A stretch of 64,000 bases of DNA from Sinorhizobium americanum. Its GTDB lineage: Bacteria > Pseudomonadota > Alphaproteobacteria > Rhizobiales > Rhizobiaceae. The stretch lies in contig NZ_LNQC01000063.1 in assembly GCF_001651855.1 (NCBI RefSeq), positions 1 to 64,000 on the forward strand, in the 5' to 3' direction. Shown piece after piece: positions 36,680 through 46,935 of the stretch (within the stretch, counting starts at the first letter, position 1; each line of letters starts with the position of its first letter). The position numbers and the translations under genes were made by a program. The notes under the pieces are model-generated. The model worked only from the letters and a program-made list of their open reading frames with translations, was not told the origin of the DNA and ran no database searches.

Positions 36680-37549
36680 TCAATCCGTCGGCTCGAGCGG
36701 CCCCGTTCCCATGTCGTTCAGAAGCGGCACGCCCGCATTCGCAAGGATGGCGTTGATCTCGGGCTGGTTGCGACGAATGAGCGAATTCAGCTTGCCCTCC
36801 CAGACCTTTTCGCCCTGCCGAACGCCCATGGTGATGCGGTAGAAGAGTTTGGGCGGTGCAGATTCCGACAAGAGCGGTGTCACCTTCATATCCGGATGGC
36901 TCGCCTTGACCAGCGGTGCACCGATAGGTCCCCAGAGGATGGCAGCGTCAATTGCACCGGCCTTAAGGTCTGCGAGCATCTCATCGGCTGGATCCTCGTG
37001 ACGCCGATCGACCATCAGATGATAGCCCTTCGCCTTGGGCAGCAGTTCGTTTCTCGCCATATGGGTCGCCGGCGGCGTTCCCGCGACGATGCCGATCCGC
37101 TTGTCCTTGAGACGGGGATCGGACAGCGTCTTGACGCCTGCCAGCGGACCGGCCGACGCCACGACCAAGACATAGGCCGAGGTATAGTAGTGGTTGGTGT
37201 TCAGCACCAGTTCGTCGCCTTGGGCGTAGCCAATGACCACATCGCAGGCATTGGCCTGCAGCGTCTTTCGAATAAAGCCGGTCGCCATTGGGAACCAGGA
37301 ATATTCCAGCGGCAGCCCGAGCTTGGACGCTATCAGCTCGGCAATCTTGTTCTCGAATCCCGTACCTGAGCGATCCGACATCGGCAGATTGGCAGGATCG
37401 GCACAGACCCGAAAGGCCCGCTTCGCGACGAGGTCGGACGTCTGAGCCGCAGCCGGCGCCGCGCCGGCAAACATCGACAGGAAGACGCCGGCGGCAGCGG
37501 CCAAGCTAGTTGTTGCCGAGGCAAGAGTTTTCAGCATCGCGGATCGCAT
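36680..37549 (-). CDS. xoxJ: XoxJ, periplasmic binding-type protein for XoxF system
   Basis: 289-residue solute-binding-fold protein (group 3) with a signal peptide ending GAAPAAAQ. FRVCADPANLPMSDRSGTGFENKIAELIASKLG and DVVIGYAQGDELV are typical of MxaJ/XoxJ. In methylotrophs XoxJ is required for or assists XoxF activation. The gene overlaps the end of xoxG by about 44 bases if ATG 37549 is used (32 if 37537). The order xoxF-xoxG-xoxJ is the standard one. Confidence 0.9.
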   Translation of the reverse strand: MRSAMLKTLASATTSLAAAAGVFLSMFAGAAPAAAQTSDLVAKRAFRVCADPANLPMSDRSGTGFENKIAELIASKLGLPLEYSWFPMATGFIRKTLQANACDVVIGYAQGDELVLNTNHYYTSAYVLVVASAGPLAGVKTLSDPRLKDKRIGIVAGTPPATHMARNELLPKAKGYHLMVDRRHEDPADEMLADLKAGAIDAAILWGPIGAPLVKASHPDMKVTPLLSESAPPKLFYRITMGVRQGEKVWEGKLNSLIRRNQPEINAILANAGVPLLNDMGTGPLEPTD

Positions 37550-38042
37550 CCGATTTCGGCTCCTTCTTGGCCGGGCGCCCCCTCGGCAGCGCGTCGGCTC
37601 CGCGGGCCTTCAGATACACATAGATGTCATCGAGATAGCACATCACGTTGACGTTCTCGCCAAACGCGGGCATCACCGAGTGCTCGGCAACGTTCACCTT
37701 CTTGCGTCCGTTCGTGACCACATCGATGAAGGCGTAGTAGTCCAGTGCTATCGCCGACTTCTTCAAGGCCGGGGCATAGCTCGAGCCCTCGCCCTCCGGA
37801 CCATGACAGACATGACATTCCGCATGATAGCGGCGAAAGCCCGAATAGGTCAGCCAGTCGACCGTGCCGTCCTCGGCGATTTTGAAGGTGGGAACGTCGT
37901 CGGCGGTGTAGTAACGACCGTCTTCGTCGCGGACGGCGGTGATATTGTCCTTTGGCGCCTGCGCGTCTTGTGCGCCCGCGGCGCCGGCCAGAAGCGTCAA
38001 CACGGCAAGAGTCATCGGTACGGCAGGTGTTATCTTGGTCAT
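37506..38042 (-). CDS. xoxG: XoxG, cytochrome c acceptor of XoxF
   Basis: 178-residue exported c-type cytochrome; signal peptide to about residue 24, heme site C76-H-V-C79-H80, and probable axial Met124 in HSVMPAFGEN. YYTADDVPTFKIAEDGTVDW and LKARGADALPRGRP are characteristic of the cL/XoxG group. It takes electrons from the PQQ of XoxF. ATG at 38042 has AAAGGA upstream. Separated from xoxF by a strong hairpin. Confidence 0.92.
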   Translation of the reverse strand: MTKITPAVPMTLAVLTLLAGAAGAQDAQAPKDNITAVRDEDGRYYTADDVPTFKIAEDGTVDWLTYSGFRRYHAECHVCHGPEGEGSSYAPALKKSAIALDYYAFIDVVTNGRKKVNVAEHSVMPAFGENVNVMCYLDDIYVYLKARGADALPRGRPAKKEPKSDAIRDAENSCLGNN

Positions 38043-38066
38043 CTTGCGTCCTTTTAGGCGGAGAAC

Positions 38067-38100
38067 GAACGGGCGCGGGTTCAGCGACCCGCGCCCGTTC
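38067..38100 (-). terminator. Strong hairpin between xoxF and xoxG
   Basis: Perfect 13-bp inverted repeat GAACGGGCGCGGG / CCCGCGCCCGTTC with an 8-base loop, starting 18 bases after the xoxF stop. On the minus strand it is followed by TTCTCCGCC, with no proper T-run. It may end part of the transcripts or protect the xoxF mRNA 3' end so that XoxF is made in excess of XoxG and XoxJ. Confidence 0.6.
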
Positions 38101-38117
38101 ATGGGCGAATTTGCCGG

Positions 38118-39923
38118 TTAATCTGGCAGCTTGAAAACGGTGAGCGTGCCGCCGAGCGCGGTGTAGTTGCTGAGGGCGGAATAGCCCCCCACCGCGCCGA
38201 GACCTTCAGTCGGATTGGTCAGGCCGGCCGCCAGACCGATGCCGGCCCAGCCGCCGACACCCGAGAGCACCGCCACATACTGCTTGCCGCCATGGGCATA
38301 GGTCATCACGTTGCCAATTACGCCGGATGCCGTCTTGAACCGATAGAGCTCCTTGCCCGTCGTGGCATCGACGGCTTTAAGGTAGCCCTCGAGCGTTCCA
38401 TAGAAGACCACGTCACCGGCTGTTGCGAGAGCACCCGACCAGACGGAGAACGGCTCCGGCAGGGACCACTTGATCTTGCCTTCCTTGTTGTCCCAGGCAA
38501 TGAAATTGCCCATGCCACCATGGCTATCCTTAGGCGGGTACATCGACAGCGTCGCGCCGACATAAGGCTGGCCGGCCGTATAGCTTACCCGGAACGGCTC
38601 GTAGTCCATGCAGACGTGGTTGGTTGGCACATAGAACAGCTCGGTCTTCGGCGAATAGGCCGCAGGCTGCTGATCCTTGGTGCCCAGCGCCGCCGGGCAG
38701 ACGCCGGTCGTGTTCGTGTCCTCGCCGTTCTGCTCGGTGGAATACTGGGCCACGACCTCCGGCCGGCCGTATTTCTCCGATTTCGGATCCATATCCACTT
38801 TGGTCGCCCAGTTGACGACGGGATCGTACTTCTCCGCAACCAGGAGCTCGCCGGTTACGCGGTCCATCGTATAGCCGAAGCCGTTGCGGTCGAAATGGGT
38901 CAGCAGCTTGCGATCCTGGCCGTCGATCTGCTGGTTGGTCAGGATCATCTCGTTGACGCCGTCATAATCCCATTCGTCATGCGGCGTCATCTGGTAGACC
39001 CATTTGGCCATGCCGGTATCGACGTCGCGCGCAAAGACCGTCATCGACCAGCGGTTGTCGCCGGGCCGCTGGGTGGGGTTCCAGGTCGAAGGATTGCCGG
39101 ATCCGTAATACATCAGGTTCAGTTCCGGATCGTAGGCATACCAGCCCCAGGTCGTGCCGCCACCGATCTTCCACTGATCACCCTCCCAGGTGGTGAGGCC
39201 CGAATCCTTGCCGACGGGTTTGCCCAAATGGGTGGTCTTTTCAGGGTCCATCAGCGTGTCGCTGTCCGGGCCCATGGAATAACCGCGCCACAGGAGCTTG
39301 CCGTCGGCCATCGAATAGGCCGTCACGTGCCCGCGGACGCCGAACTCGCCGCCTGATATGCCGACGAGAACCTTGTCCTTCACCGGCATGACGGTCGCGG
39401 TGTTGGTCTCGCCCTTGGAAGCATCGCCGTTCTTGACGCTCCAGAGCACCTTGCCGGTCTTGGCGTCGAGCGCCACGACCGTCGTGTCGGCCTGGTGCAG
39501 GAAGATCTTGTTATCCGCATAGGCCACGCCGCGATTGACCGTATCGCAACACATCACGGGAATGACGTTCGGATCCTGTTTCGGCTCGTATTTCCAGGCG
39601 ATCTGGCCATCCTTGCTGAGATCCAGCGCATAGACCGTGTTCGGGAACGGCGTGTGAACATACATCATGTCGCCAACGACCAGCGGCGCACCTTCATGAC
39701 CGCGCAGAATGCCGGTCGAGAAATTCCACGCCACCTGCAGTTTGCCGACATTGTCCTTGTTGATCTGGTCGAGCTTGGAGTAGCGCAGGTTGGCATAGTC
39801 GCCGGTTTGGATGGCCCATTGATTGGGGTCGTCGATGAGCTTCTGCAATTCCGAGTTGGCGAGAGCGATCTGCGCGCCGCCGCCTATCGACACCAAGGCA
39901 AGCATTGTAAGAAGTCGTTTCAT
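38118..39923 (-). CDS. xoxF: XoxF, lanthanide-dependent PQQ methanol dehydrogenase
   Basis: 601-residue eight-bladed quinoprotein. Signal peptide [22 protein letters not shown]. The vicinal disulfide is Cys125-Cys126 (PVMCCDTVN), the metal ligand Glu193 in SGGEFGVRG and Asn277 in GSGNPSTWN. The catalytic Asp319 is followed by Asp321 (DEWDYDG), the extra carboxylate that binds a lanthanide in XoxF where MxaF has Ala. It oxidises methanol, and possibly formaldehyde or other alcohols, in the periplasm. No mxaF/mxaI is present. PQQ is supplied by pqqABCDE at 16.5-19.8 kb. Confidence 0.97.
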   Translation of the reverse strand: MKRLLTMLALVSIGGGAQIALANSELQKLIDDPNQWAIQTGDYANLRYSKLDQINKDNVGKLQVAWNFSTGILRGHEGAPLVVGDMMYVHTPFPNTVYALDLSKDGQIAWKYEPKQDPNVIPVMCCDTVNRGVAYADNKIFLHQADTTVVALDAKTGKVLWSVKNGDASKGETNTATVMPVKDKVLVGISGGEFGVRGHVTAYSMADGKLLWRGYSMGPDSDTLMDPEKTTHLGKPVGKDSGLTTWEGDQWKIGGGTTWGWYAYDPELNLMYYGSGNPSTWNPTQRPGDNRWSMTVFARDVDTGMAKWVYQMTPHDEWDYDGVNEMILTNQQIDGQDRKLLTHFDRNGFGYTMDRVTGELLVAEKYDPVVNWATKVDMDPKSEKYGRPEVVAQYSTEQNGEDTNTTGVCPAALGTKDQQPAAYSPKTELFYVPTNHVCMDYEPFRVSYTAGQPYVGATLSMYPPKDSHGGMGNFIAWDNKEGKIKWSLPEPFSVWSGALATAGDVVFYGTLEGYLKAVDATTGKELYRFKTASGVIGNVMTYAHGGKQYVAVLSGVGGWAGIGLAAGLTNPTEGLGAVGGYSALSNYTALGGTLTVFKLPD

Positions 39924-40102
39924 TTCATCCTCCTCTTGGGTGCTGCCGATCAGGGCCGTTCAAACCTCTCGCCCCGGGAAAACCTTTCGGTCTCCTCAAC
40001 TCCCGGTGTCGGCTTGCGATGCTGCTCCCCCTGCTGCTGGCAATTCATGAGCTTCCGGGGGCATCTTCCTCCTGCTTCCGTTTCGGCTCCTCCTTTTCAC
40101 CG

Positions 40103-40516
40103 TTAGGGATACTTCGCCAAGTATGCGATTAGATCGGCGCGCTCCTGATCCTTGCGCAAGCCCGCAAAGGTCATCTTGGTACCTGGCAGGAACGCCTTAG
40201 GGTTTGTCAGGAATTCGCCGAGCTTGTCCGGCGTCCAAGTCAGCCCGGCCTCGGCCTCCTTGCTCATCGCGGCAGAATAGGAAAAGCCGTCGACCTTGCC
40301 GGCTGGCCGTCCGATAACGCCGGTGAGCATAGGGCCTGTCTTCGATTTGGCATCCGGACCGATCGCGTGACAGGCCTGACACTTGCGAAACACTTTTTCG
40401 CCCGCCGCCGGATCGCCTTGAGCGGGATCGAGTGCGAGTGCAGGCGCGGTCGCGCCTGCATAAATCGCGCCGAACACGGCAATAGCGGTCAATGCGGCAC
40501 CAAGTCTTGAAGCCAT
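40103..40516 (-). CDS. Cytochrome c (c2/c550 type)
   Basis: 137-residue periplasmic class I cytochrome; signal peptide [28 protein letters not shown], heme motif CQACH in [17 protein letters not shown] and axial Met in [11 protein letters not shown]. Similar to mitochondrial-type c; likely passes electrons from XoxG to the terminal oxidase. It lies between fghA and xoxF on the same strand. Confidence 0.92.
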   Translation of the reverse strand: MASRLGAALTAIAVFGAIYAGATAPALALDPAQGDPAAGEKVFRKCQACHAIGPDAKSKTGPMLTGVIGRPAGKVDGFSYSAAMSKEAEAGLTWTPDKLGEFLTNPKAFLPGTKMTFAGLRKDQERADLIAYLAKYP

Positions 40517-40530
40517 ACCTTCCTTCTCCC

Positions 40531-41361
40531 TTACGCGGCGTTCAGCCGCTCTGCATGCCAGCGCACGTGGTCTTCGCCAAAGCTCGCCACGAAGTAGTAG
40601 CTATGATCGTATCCGGCTTGCAGCCGCACGACGCCGGCCTGCCGGCGCTCCGCCAGCAGCCGGGCCATCGCCTCGGGTTGCAGCTCCGCCAGGAACTGAT
40701 CCGCCGCGCCCTGATCGATGAGGATGTCGCCACGCCAGCCGAGTTCACTCAACAGCAGGCAGGCGTCGTAGTTGCCCCAATTGGCTTCATCGTCACCGAG
40801 ATAGGCCGAGAACTGCTTACGGCCCCAATTGGACCGGGTCGGATTGACGATCGGTGCGAAAGCGGAAACCGAGCGGAACTTTTCCGGATTGCGAAAGGCG
40901 ATCGTCAGCGCACCGTGGCCGCCCATCGAATGACCGGTGATGCCGCTGACCCCATTGAGCGGTAAGTGCTCCTCAAGCAAGGCGGGTAATTCCGTGACAA
41001 TGTAGTCGTACATCTGGTAGTGCCGTGCCCAGGGCTTCTGCGTCGCGTTGACGTAGAACCCCGCACCCTGACCGAGGTCGTAGGCCTCGTCGTCGGCGAC
41101 CCCTTCGCCGCGCGGCGACGTATCGGGGAAAGCCAGCGCCAGCCCCTCTTGCGCCGCGTGGCGCTGCAGGCCCGCCTTGATCATGGCGTTCTCATGCGTA
41201 CAGGTGAGCCCCGAGAGATACCACAGAAGCGGCACCGGGCGCGTTCGCGCCTGCGGTGGCAGATAGAGGCCGAAGGTCATCTCGACGCCGCAGACGTCGG
41301 ACGCGTGCCGGTAGACCGACTGCGTCCCGCCGAAACATTGATTTTGCGTTACGAGTTCCAT
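40531..41361 (-). CDS. fghA: S-formylglutathione hydrolase
   Basis: 276-residue esterase D-type hydrolase that releases formate and glutathione from S-formylglutathione. Nucleophile Ser in [10 protein letters not shown], catalytic His in GYDHSYYFV, and the typical [16 protein letters not shown] and DTSPRG segments. The ATG at 41361 is used; a GTG two codons earlier (41367) is possible. Starts 8 bases after the formaldehyde dehydrogenase gene. Confidence 0.95.
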   Translation of the reverse strand: MELVTQNQCFGGTQSVYRHASDVCGVEMTFGLYLPPQARTRPVPLLWYLSGLTCTHENAMIKAGLQRHAAQEGLALAFPDTSPRGEGVADDEAYDLGQGAGFYVNATQKPWARHYQMYDYIVTELPALLEEHLPLNGVSGITGHSMGGHGALTIAFRNPEKFRSVSAFAPIVNPTRSNWGRKQFSAYLGDDEANWGNYDACLLLSELGWRGDILIDQGAADQFLAELQPEAMARLLAERRQAGVVRLQAGYDHSYYFVASFGEDHVRWHAERLNAA

Positions 41362-41369
41362 CTTCACGC

Positions 41370-42497
<1,128 letters not shown>

Positions 42498-42667
42498 GAA
42501 TGCCTCCGAGTAACGGCGTTATGTCAGGCGGCCAGCGGGCCTTGTGAGCAGATTACAGACGGACCAAAGCGCAAAGACAATTGCGACCTTAGTGTGTAAA
42601 ACGCGACCTTTGGCTTCTCCCGTGGTCACCCTATACTGACGCTCATGCGACCACGGAGACGTCAAAG

Positions 42668-43273
42668 ATGAGAGCCGCCCGTCATGCGCTTGGTCTGGCG
42701 CTTTGCCTAGCGCAAGTTCCCGCCATCGCAGGCGCCGCAGATTTTTCCGATCCCGACTGGCCCTGCATTCAGCGCAAAGTCGAGAGCCTATCCGCGGGTC
42801 TGATGTGGCCGGGGCCGGTCGTCCGTGTCCAGCTTTCGCCTGCGGCAGACGAGCTCGTGGAGACACTGTCGCTTCGCCGAGTGACCCTCGAAGAGGCGGA
42901 GACGCTTGTTGCGGCCTTCGTGGAGCGGAACAAGCAGGTCGACGGTCAAGTGCTCGGCACCATTTTTTACAGCGTTTTTGACAACATCGCCGGGACGCGT
43001 CAGCGGCTGATCGCGGGTATTGCCCGCTATTCCCGCAGCCAGATCGCGCTCTCGTCCCGCATCGACGGCAGCCGGGTCGAGATGGCGGGGCTTGTGCGCG
43101 AGAAGAACCCGGATTTCGACCGTATCGACAAGCTGGAGGAACAGATCGACTGGGACGAACGCATCTATCGCGATCGCTCGCAGGCGCTCACTTATGTCTG
43201 CGAAACACCGGTGATTCTCGAGAAACGCGCCTATGCCATCGCCCAAATCCTGCTCAAGCACATGCCGCGCTGA
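42668..43273 (+). CDS. Secreted protein of unknown function
   Basis: 201-residue exported protein with signal peptide ending AIAGAA; mature part is helical and charged (LEEAETLVAAFVERNKQVDG, RIDKLEEQIDWDERIYRDRSQ) with two cysteines (DWPCIQRK and TYVCETP) that could form a disulfide. Divergent from the formaldehyde dehydrogenase gene with a 170-base shared promoter region, so probably part of the same regulon. No family recognised. Confidence 0.75.
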   Translation: MRAARHALGLALCLAQVPAIAGAADFSDPDWPCIQRKVESLSAGLMWPGPVVRVQLSPAADELVETLSLRRVTLEEAETLVAAFVERNKQVDGQVLGTIFYSVFDNIAGTRQRLIAGIARYSRSQIALSSRIDGSRVEMAGLVREKNPDFDRIDKLEEQIDWDERIYRDRSQALTYVCETPVILEKRAYAIAQILLKHMPR

Positions 43274-43360
43274 GCGTACCGACAACGACGCCCCGGCCTG
43301 CAGCGCCCGTGACGTCGACACGGACGGCTTCGACGACGCTCTGCAGAAGTAGCCGCCCGG

Positions 43361-43456
43361 CTACAGTGCCGCGTCGTTCAGACGCGCAAAGGACGCTGTA
43401 ACACTTTGAATCCCGCATCGTGCTTTCCGAAAATCGATTCCGATCCGATGCGCTAG
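43361..43456 (-). repeat. Rhizobial-type palindromic intergenic repeat, copy A
   Basis: This stretch is, in reverse complement, about 85-90% identical to 54778-54884. Shared landmarks are CTAGCGCATCGG at one end, TTTTCGGAAAGCACGATGCG in the middle and GTGTTACAGCGTCCTTTGC, then GCTGTAG-like end. It is a non-coding element in a 312-base gap without genes (43274-43585). Confidence 0.7.
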
Positions 43457-43545
43457 ACTAAGGCATGTCGCCCATTGGCTGTTTTTCTCAAAGCCTACCC
43501 GGTTCAAAACAATGACTCAGCGGTCGACAGTGCCCAGTGACCGTC

Positions 43546-43572
43546 GCGCGTCCGAAAAGACGCGCGCCGCTG
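43546..43572 (+). repeat. Fragment of the same repeat, stem-loop
   Basis: Perfect stem GCGCGTC / GACGCGC around CGAAAA, followed by GCCGCTG; it matches the end of repeat copy 54778-54884. Lies 14 bases beyond the stop of the minus-strand gene at 43586 and may act as its terminator. Confidence 0.5.
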
Positions 43573-43585
43573 CAAAAGCTTGGGT

Positions 43586-43942
43586 TCAGAAGCAGAGCAT
43601 TTCCGCCTCTGCCTGGGCACGCCTCAGATCGGCCACCATCGTGCGGGGAACCACCGCCGACTTGAACATGGCCACCTGCTCGCCTCCTGCCTGCTGGAGA
43701 GACAGTACGGTTTCGGCCTGGACATATTTGTCATAGGGCAGGATCGATGCGATCACATCAATCGAGCAGGAACATTTGCCGAGCACCGCTCGGCTCTGGC
43801 CGCTGACCGCCATGCAACCGAATATATAATCAGCCCGGACCTCGGTCGGATAATCGTTCAGCCGCTCGGACATGCTCTGGGCGTCCGCCGGCAGCGACCA
43901 TGCGGCGATTGCCAGCGCCGATATGACAGCGCGCATCATCAT
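43586..43942 (-). CDS. Small exported Cys-containing protein, unknown
   Basis: 118 residues, signal peptide ending WSLPADA; mature part has cysteines in FGCMAVSG, GKCSCSIDV and the penultimate MLCF, suggesting disulfides. Overlaps the upstream gene by ATGA. The pair may be translationally coupled and is located downstream of the sensor kinase operon. No family recognised. Confidence 0.7.
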   Translation of the reverse strand: MMMRAVISALAIAAWSLPADAQSMSERLNDYPTEVRADYIFGCMAVSGQSRAVLGKCSCSIDVIASILPYDKYVQAETVLSLQQAGGEQVAMFKSAVVPRTMVADLRRAQAEAEMLCF

Positions 43943-44598
43943 GGCTTCTCCCCGGTCGCTTTGAAAGTGATCGCGTTGGAATAGCCAGCCTCATTCCCTC
44001 CGGAGGCGGCAGGAACGGTTGCAGCCAGCGAATAGTACCAGCCAGGAATGTCTTCCGACACGGTTACCGTGAGCGCCAGTTCGGAAAACCGCCCCATCCG
44101 CTCGCGCGCCTTGTCGTTCCTGAAGGGTCGAATCGTCACCACCCGTGCACGAATATCTGCGTTCTGATGGCGTAGCGACACCCGCATGATCTGCGCATCC
44201 CGCAGCAAGGCCTCCTTGATGCGGTTGCGCAGATAGTAGGGGCTGCCGCCCGATTGATTGGCAATATCGGCAAGGACGCTTTCAAGGAAGTACATGATGA
44301 GGGGATTGCCGACCGAAGCCGGATAGTCGCCAAGTCCGCGCGATCGGCCGCCGCGATGAAGTGTCATGGCGACATTGCCACTGGATATAATCTTGAGGTC
44401 GATGCTGTCGCTGCCGCCCACCTCAACTGTGTCGGCGCCCGAAACGACCCTCTCATAAACGATTGTGGTCTCACCTGTAGCCGCCTCGAGATCCTTCAGG
44501 GCTGTCGATCGGAAGAGAAGCTCGTAAGTCTGAGCAGCCGCCAGCGGTTCCGACGCGACACACAGCAGCGATAGGGCAAGCAGAAAAACAGCACGCAC
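43939..44598 (-). CDS. Exported protein of unknown function
   Basis: 219 residues, signal peptide MRAVFLLALSLLCVASEPLAAA. Mature part is mostly beta-strand (TYELLFRSTALKDLEAATGETTIVYERVV, IDLKIISSGNVAMTLHRGG) with an internal helix (MYFLESVLADIANQ). The C-terminal AGYSNAITFKATGEKP follows a WYYSLAATVP strand. It overlaps the next small gene and starts 93 bases after the sensor kinase stop. Function unknown; possibly a periplasmic partner in the C1 regulon. Confidence 0.7.
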   Translation of the reverse strand: MRAVFLLALSLLCVASEPLAAAQTYELLFRSTALKDLEAATGETTIVYERVVSGADTVEVGGSDSIDLKIISSGNVAMTLHRGGRSRGLGDYPASVGNPLIMYFLESVLADIANQSGGSPYYLRNRIKEALLRDAQIMRVSLRHQNADIRARVVTIRPFRNDKARERMGRFSELALTVTVSEDIPGWYYSLAATVPAASGGNEAGYSNAITFKATGEKP

Positions 44599-44691
44599 CG
44601 CGGACCTCCCGTTGTGAACCCGTGTTTGGGCTTGGCGCTTAGGCTAGCAATGGCTGCTTCGATGTCACGGGAGACCTTTGTATGTGTTTAT

Positions 44692-46935
44692 TCAAGCCAC
44701 GCGGGCGCGGGTGTTCCAATCGATCAGAGCGCGCAGCCGTGACAGTTGCACCGGCTTCGGGAGCACCGCGAACGACAATTCGTTGCAGAGCTGCAGAAAT
44801 TGCCGCTGCCGATTGGCGGATATGATGATCGCAGGGATTTCGTCCCCCGCCAGCGCCCGCATCGTACGGATCGTTTCGATGCCATTGTCGCCGTCGTCCA
44901 ACTGATAATCGACCAACACGATGTCCGGTGCTGTGCCGAATTCCTGCATCAACGTTGCCGCCTCGGCGGTCGAGCCGGCTGCCAGGACACTCGCTCCCCA
45001 GCTCTCGAGCATCTGGGTCATTGCGTGAAGCTCGTCGGCGTCGTTTTCGACGACCATGACGATGAGATCCAGACTGCCATCGAGTGCCGGCTCTGCCTTC
45101 TCGATCGGAGGAGCGCGAACACAGCCAGCCGCTGCGAGCGGCACCTCGATCGAAAAGGCCGACCCACGGCCGGGCCGTGAGATCAGACGGATCGGATGAT
45201 CGAGATGCCGACAGGCCCGCTCGACGATGGACAGGCCGAGCCCCATACCGGTGCCTTTTCCCACACCGCCGCCGCGGGTAAATTCATTGAAGATCCGGCT
45301 CTGGTCCTCCTCCGAAATTCCAAGACCGGTATCCCAAACCTCGATCCTGAGCCGGCCGCCGCGCGGACGGCAGCCGACGAGAACACGGCCCTGCTCGGTG
45401 TATTGGATGGCGTTCACCACCAAATTCTGGACGCAACGCATCAAGTACCGCTGGTCGCTGGTCACCCAGCGAGTCGAAGGGACAAGGCGCAGGTCTATGC
45501 CCTTTTCTGCCGCCAAGGGGGCCAGATCTTCGACTACGCCTTGAAGCTGACGTCCAAGGTCGAACGAGGTGATGTTGAACTCTGCCGCCGAGCTGTCCAG
45601 GCGCGAAATATCAAGCAGCGCCTGCAAAAGCGACTCTGTCGAGGCAAATGAACGATTCAGGCGATTGACCACGTCCTCTGCTGCCGGCTGGTCAACCATG
45701 TCCGTCAGCATCGAGAGATAGAGTTTCGCGGCGTTGATCGGCTGGAGAAGGTCATGGCTGGCTGCGGCCAGAAAGCGAGTCTTGGAGGTATGGGCTGCTT
45801 CGGCCGCCTCCTTGGCCTGGCGAAGCGCTGCCTCGATCTGTGCTTGCTCATTGGCATGGATCTGCAGCAGGCGGTTGGCCTCGGTCAGTTCGGCGGTTCG
45901 CTCCACTACACGTTGTTCAAGCAGCTCCGCCGCTTCGGTTTCCTTCGTCACGTCCATGATCGACACTATGAAACCGTCGTCAGGCGAGGAATGAATGCGA
46001 ATGTCGAGGCTCATCCCGTCGCGACGCCTCAACCGTTCCTGCACCGTCGCGCCGCGCCGCAGCGCTTTGAACCAGCCGGCGAATTCGGCTCGGCGGCCCT
46101 TACGCTCGAGTATCTCGTGGCGCTCGACATGTTCGACGATCCGCTGGAAGCGGCTTCCCTTCTTCAAAAGCGCAAGCGGCACGCCGAGAAGTTCGCCGAA
46201 GCGTTCATTGCGAACCAGCAAGTCCCCACGGGAGGAAAACGTGCAAATCCCAAGCGACATGTGATCGAAAGCGGCCTGCAGAAAATGCGTGTGCTGGTCG
46301 ATGAGACGGTTCTTCTCGCGCCGGTTCTCCCTGACGATGTCGGTCACCTCGGTCTGCAGGACGGCAATGTTGCCGGAACTGGTCTGCCTGCACGAGATTT
46401 GGAACCAACGATCGTTTCTCAGCACCATCACGAAAGACGAAAAGCGCCGACCAGGCCTCTGGCCCGTCAGCAATAGCTGGGCGCGGCCGATAACCCCGTT
46501 TAAATCAGGGCTCAGATACCGGCTGGCATTGACGGCCGCGAGATAGTCATCGAACTCGAGCCCTGGCTTGATCAGTGGCTCGATATCCGGAAGCAAGTTC
46601 CGGAACTGGGCGTTGCAGACCTGCAGCCGGTCTTCGGAGAAGAGGGCGAAGCCGCCTTCCATCGCGACCATGGCGTCGGCAAGATTTCGCTGTATGCGCT
46701 CCTGCGCCTGGCGGGCAATTTCGAGCTCACTCGATGCTCGGTCGAGCGTGTCGAGGGCCTCTTCGAGATCCTTGGTCTTCTCCCAGACCGCGGTCTGCAG
46801 TGCGATGGCCGATTCGAAGAGCGAATAGGCGGAACCTCCGACTTCATGGCCACGCTCGGCGCGGTTAATCAACGCCTCGATGATCTTGGCCTGCTTGGCG
46901 ATCTGGACTTCGTAGGGTTCGTCCGGATTGATCAC
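44692..46935 (-). CDS. Hybrid sensor histidine kinase (PAS-PAS-HisKA-HATPase-REC)
   Basis: 747 residues, no membrane spans, so a cytosolic sensor. An N-terminal coiled coil (about 50-85) leads to two PAS-like domains (about 86-200 and 215-330), a second coiled coil, HisKA with His394 (AAASHDLLQPINAAKLYL), HATPase with N508 (NLVVNAI), DTGLGI and GTGMGLGLSI, and a receiver with Asp676 (IVLVDYQLDDGD). The start is GTG overlapping the FIST gene stop. Resembles kinases of alcohol/formaldehyde regulons (FlhS and ErcS-like). Signal unknown. Confidence 0.9.
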   Translation of the reverse strand: MINPDEPYEVQIAKQAKIIEALINRAERGHEVGGSAYSLFESAIALQTAVWEKTKDLEEALDTLDRASSELEIARQAQERIQRNLADAMVAMEGGFALFSEDRLQVCNAQFRNLLPDIEPLIKPGLEFDDYLAAVNASRYLSPDLNGVIGRAQLLLTGQRPGRRFSSFVMVLRNDRWFQISCRQTSSGNIAVLQTEVTDIVRENRREKNRLIDQHTHFLQAAFDHMSLGICTFSSRGDLLVRNERFGELLGVPLALLKKGSRFQRIVEHVERHEILERKGRRAEFAGWFKALRRGATVQERLRRRDGMSLDIRIHSSPDDGFIVSIMDVTKETEAAELLEQRVVERTAELTEANRLLQIHANEQAQIEAALRQAKEAAEAAHTSKTRFLAAASHDLLQPINAAKLYLSMLTDMVDQPAAEDVVNRLNRSFASTESLLQALLDISRLDSSAAEFNITSFDLGRQLQGVVEDLAPLAAEKGIDLRLVPSTRWVTSDQRYLMRCVQNLVVNAIQYTEQGRVLVGCRPRGGRLRIEVWDTGLGISEEDQSRIFNEFTRGGGVGKGTGMGLGLSIVERACRHLDHPIRLISRPGRGSAFSIEVPLAAAGCVRAPPIEKAEPALDGSLDLIVMVVENDADELHAMTQMLESWGASVLAAGSTAEAATLMQEFGTAPDIVLVDYQLDDGDNGIETIRTMRALAGDEIPAIIISANRQRQFLQLCNELSFAVLPKPVQLSRLRALIDWNTRARVA

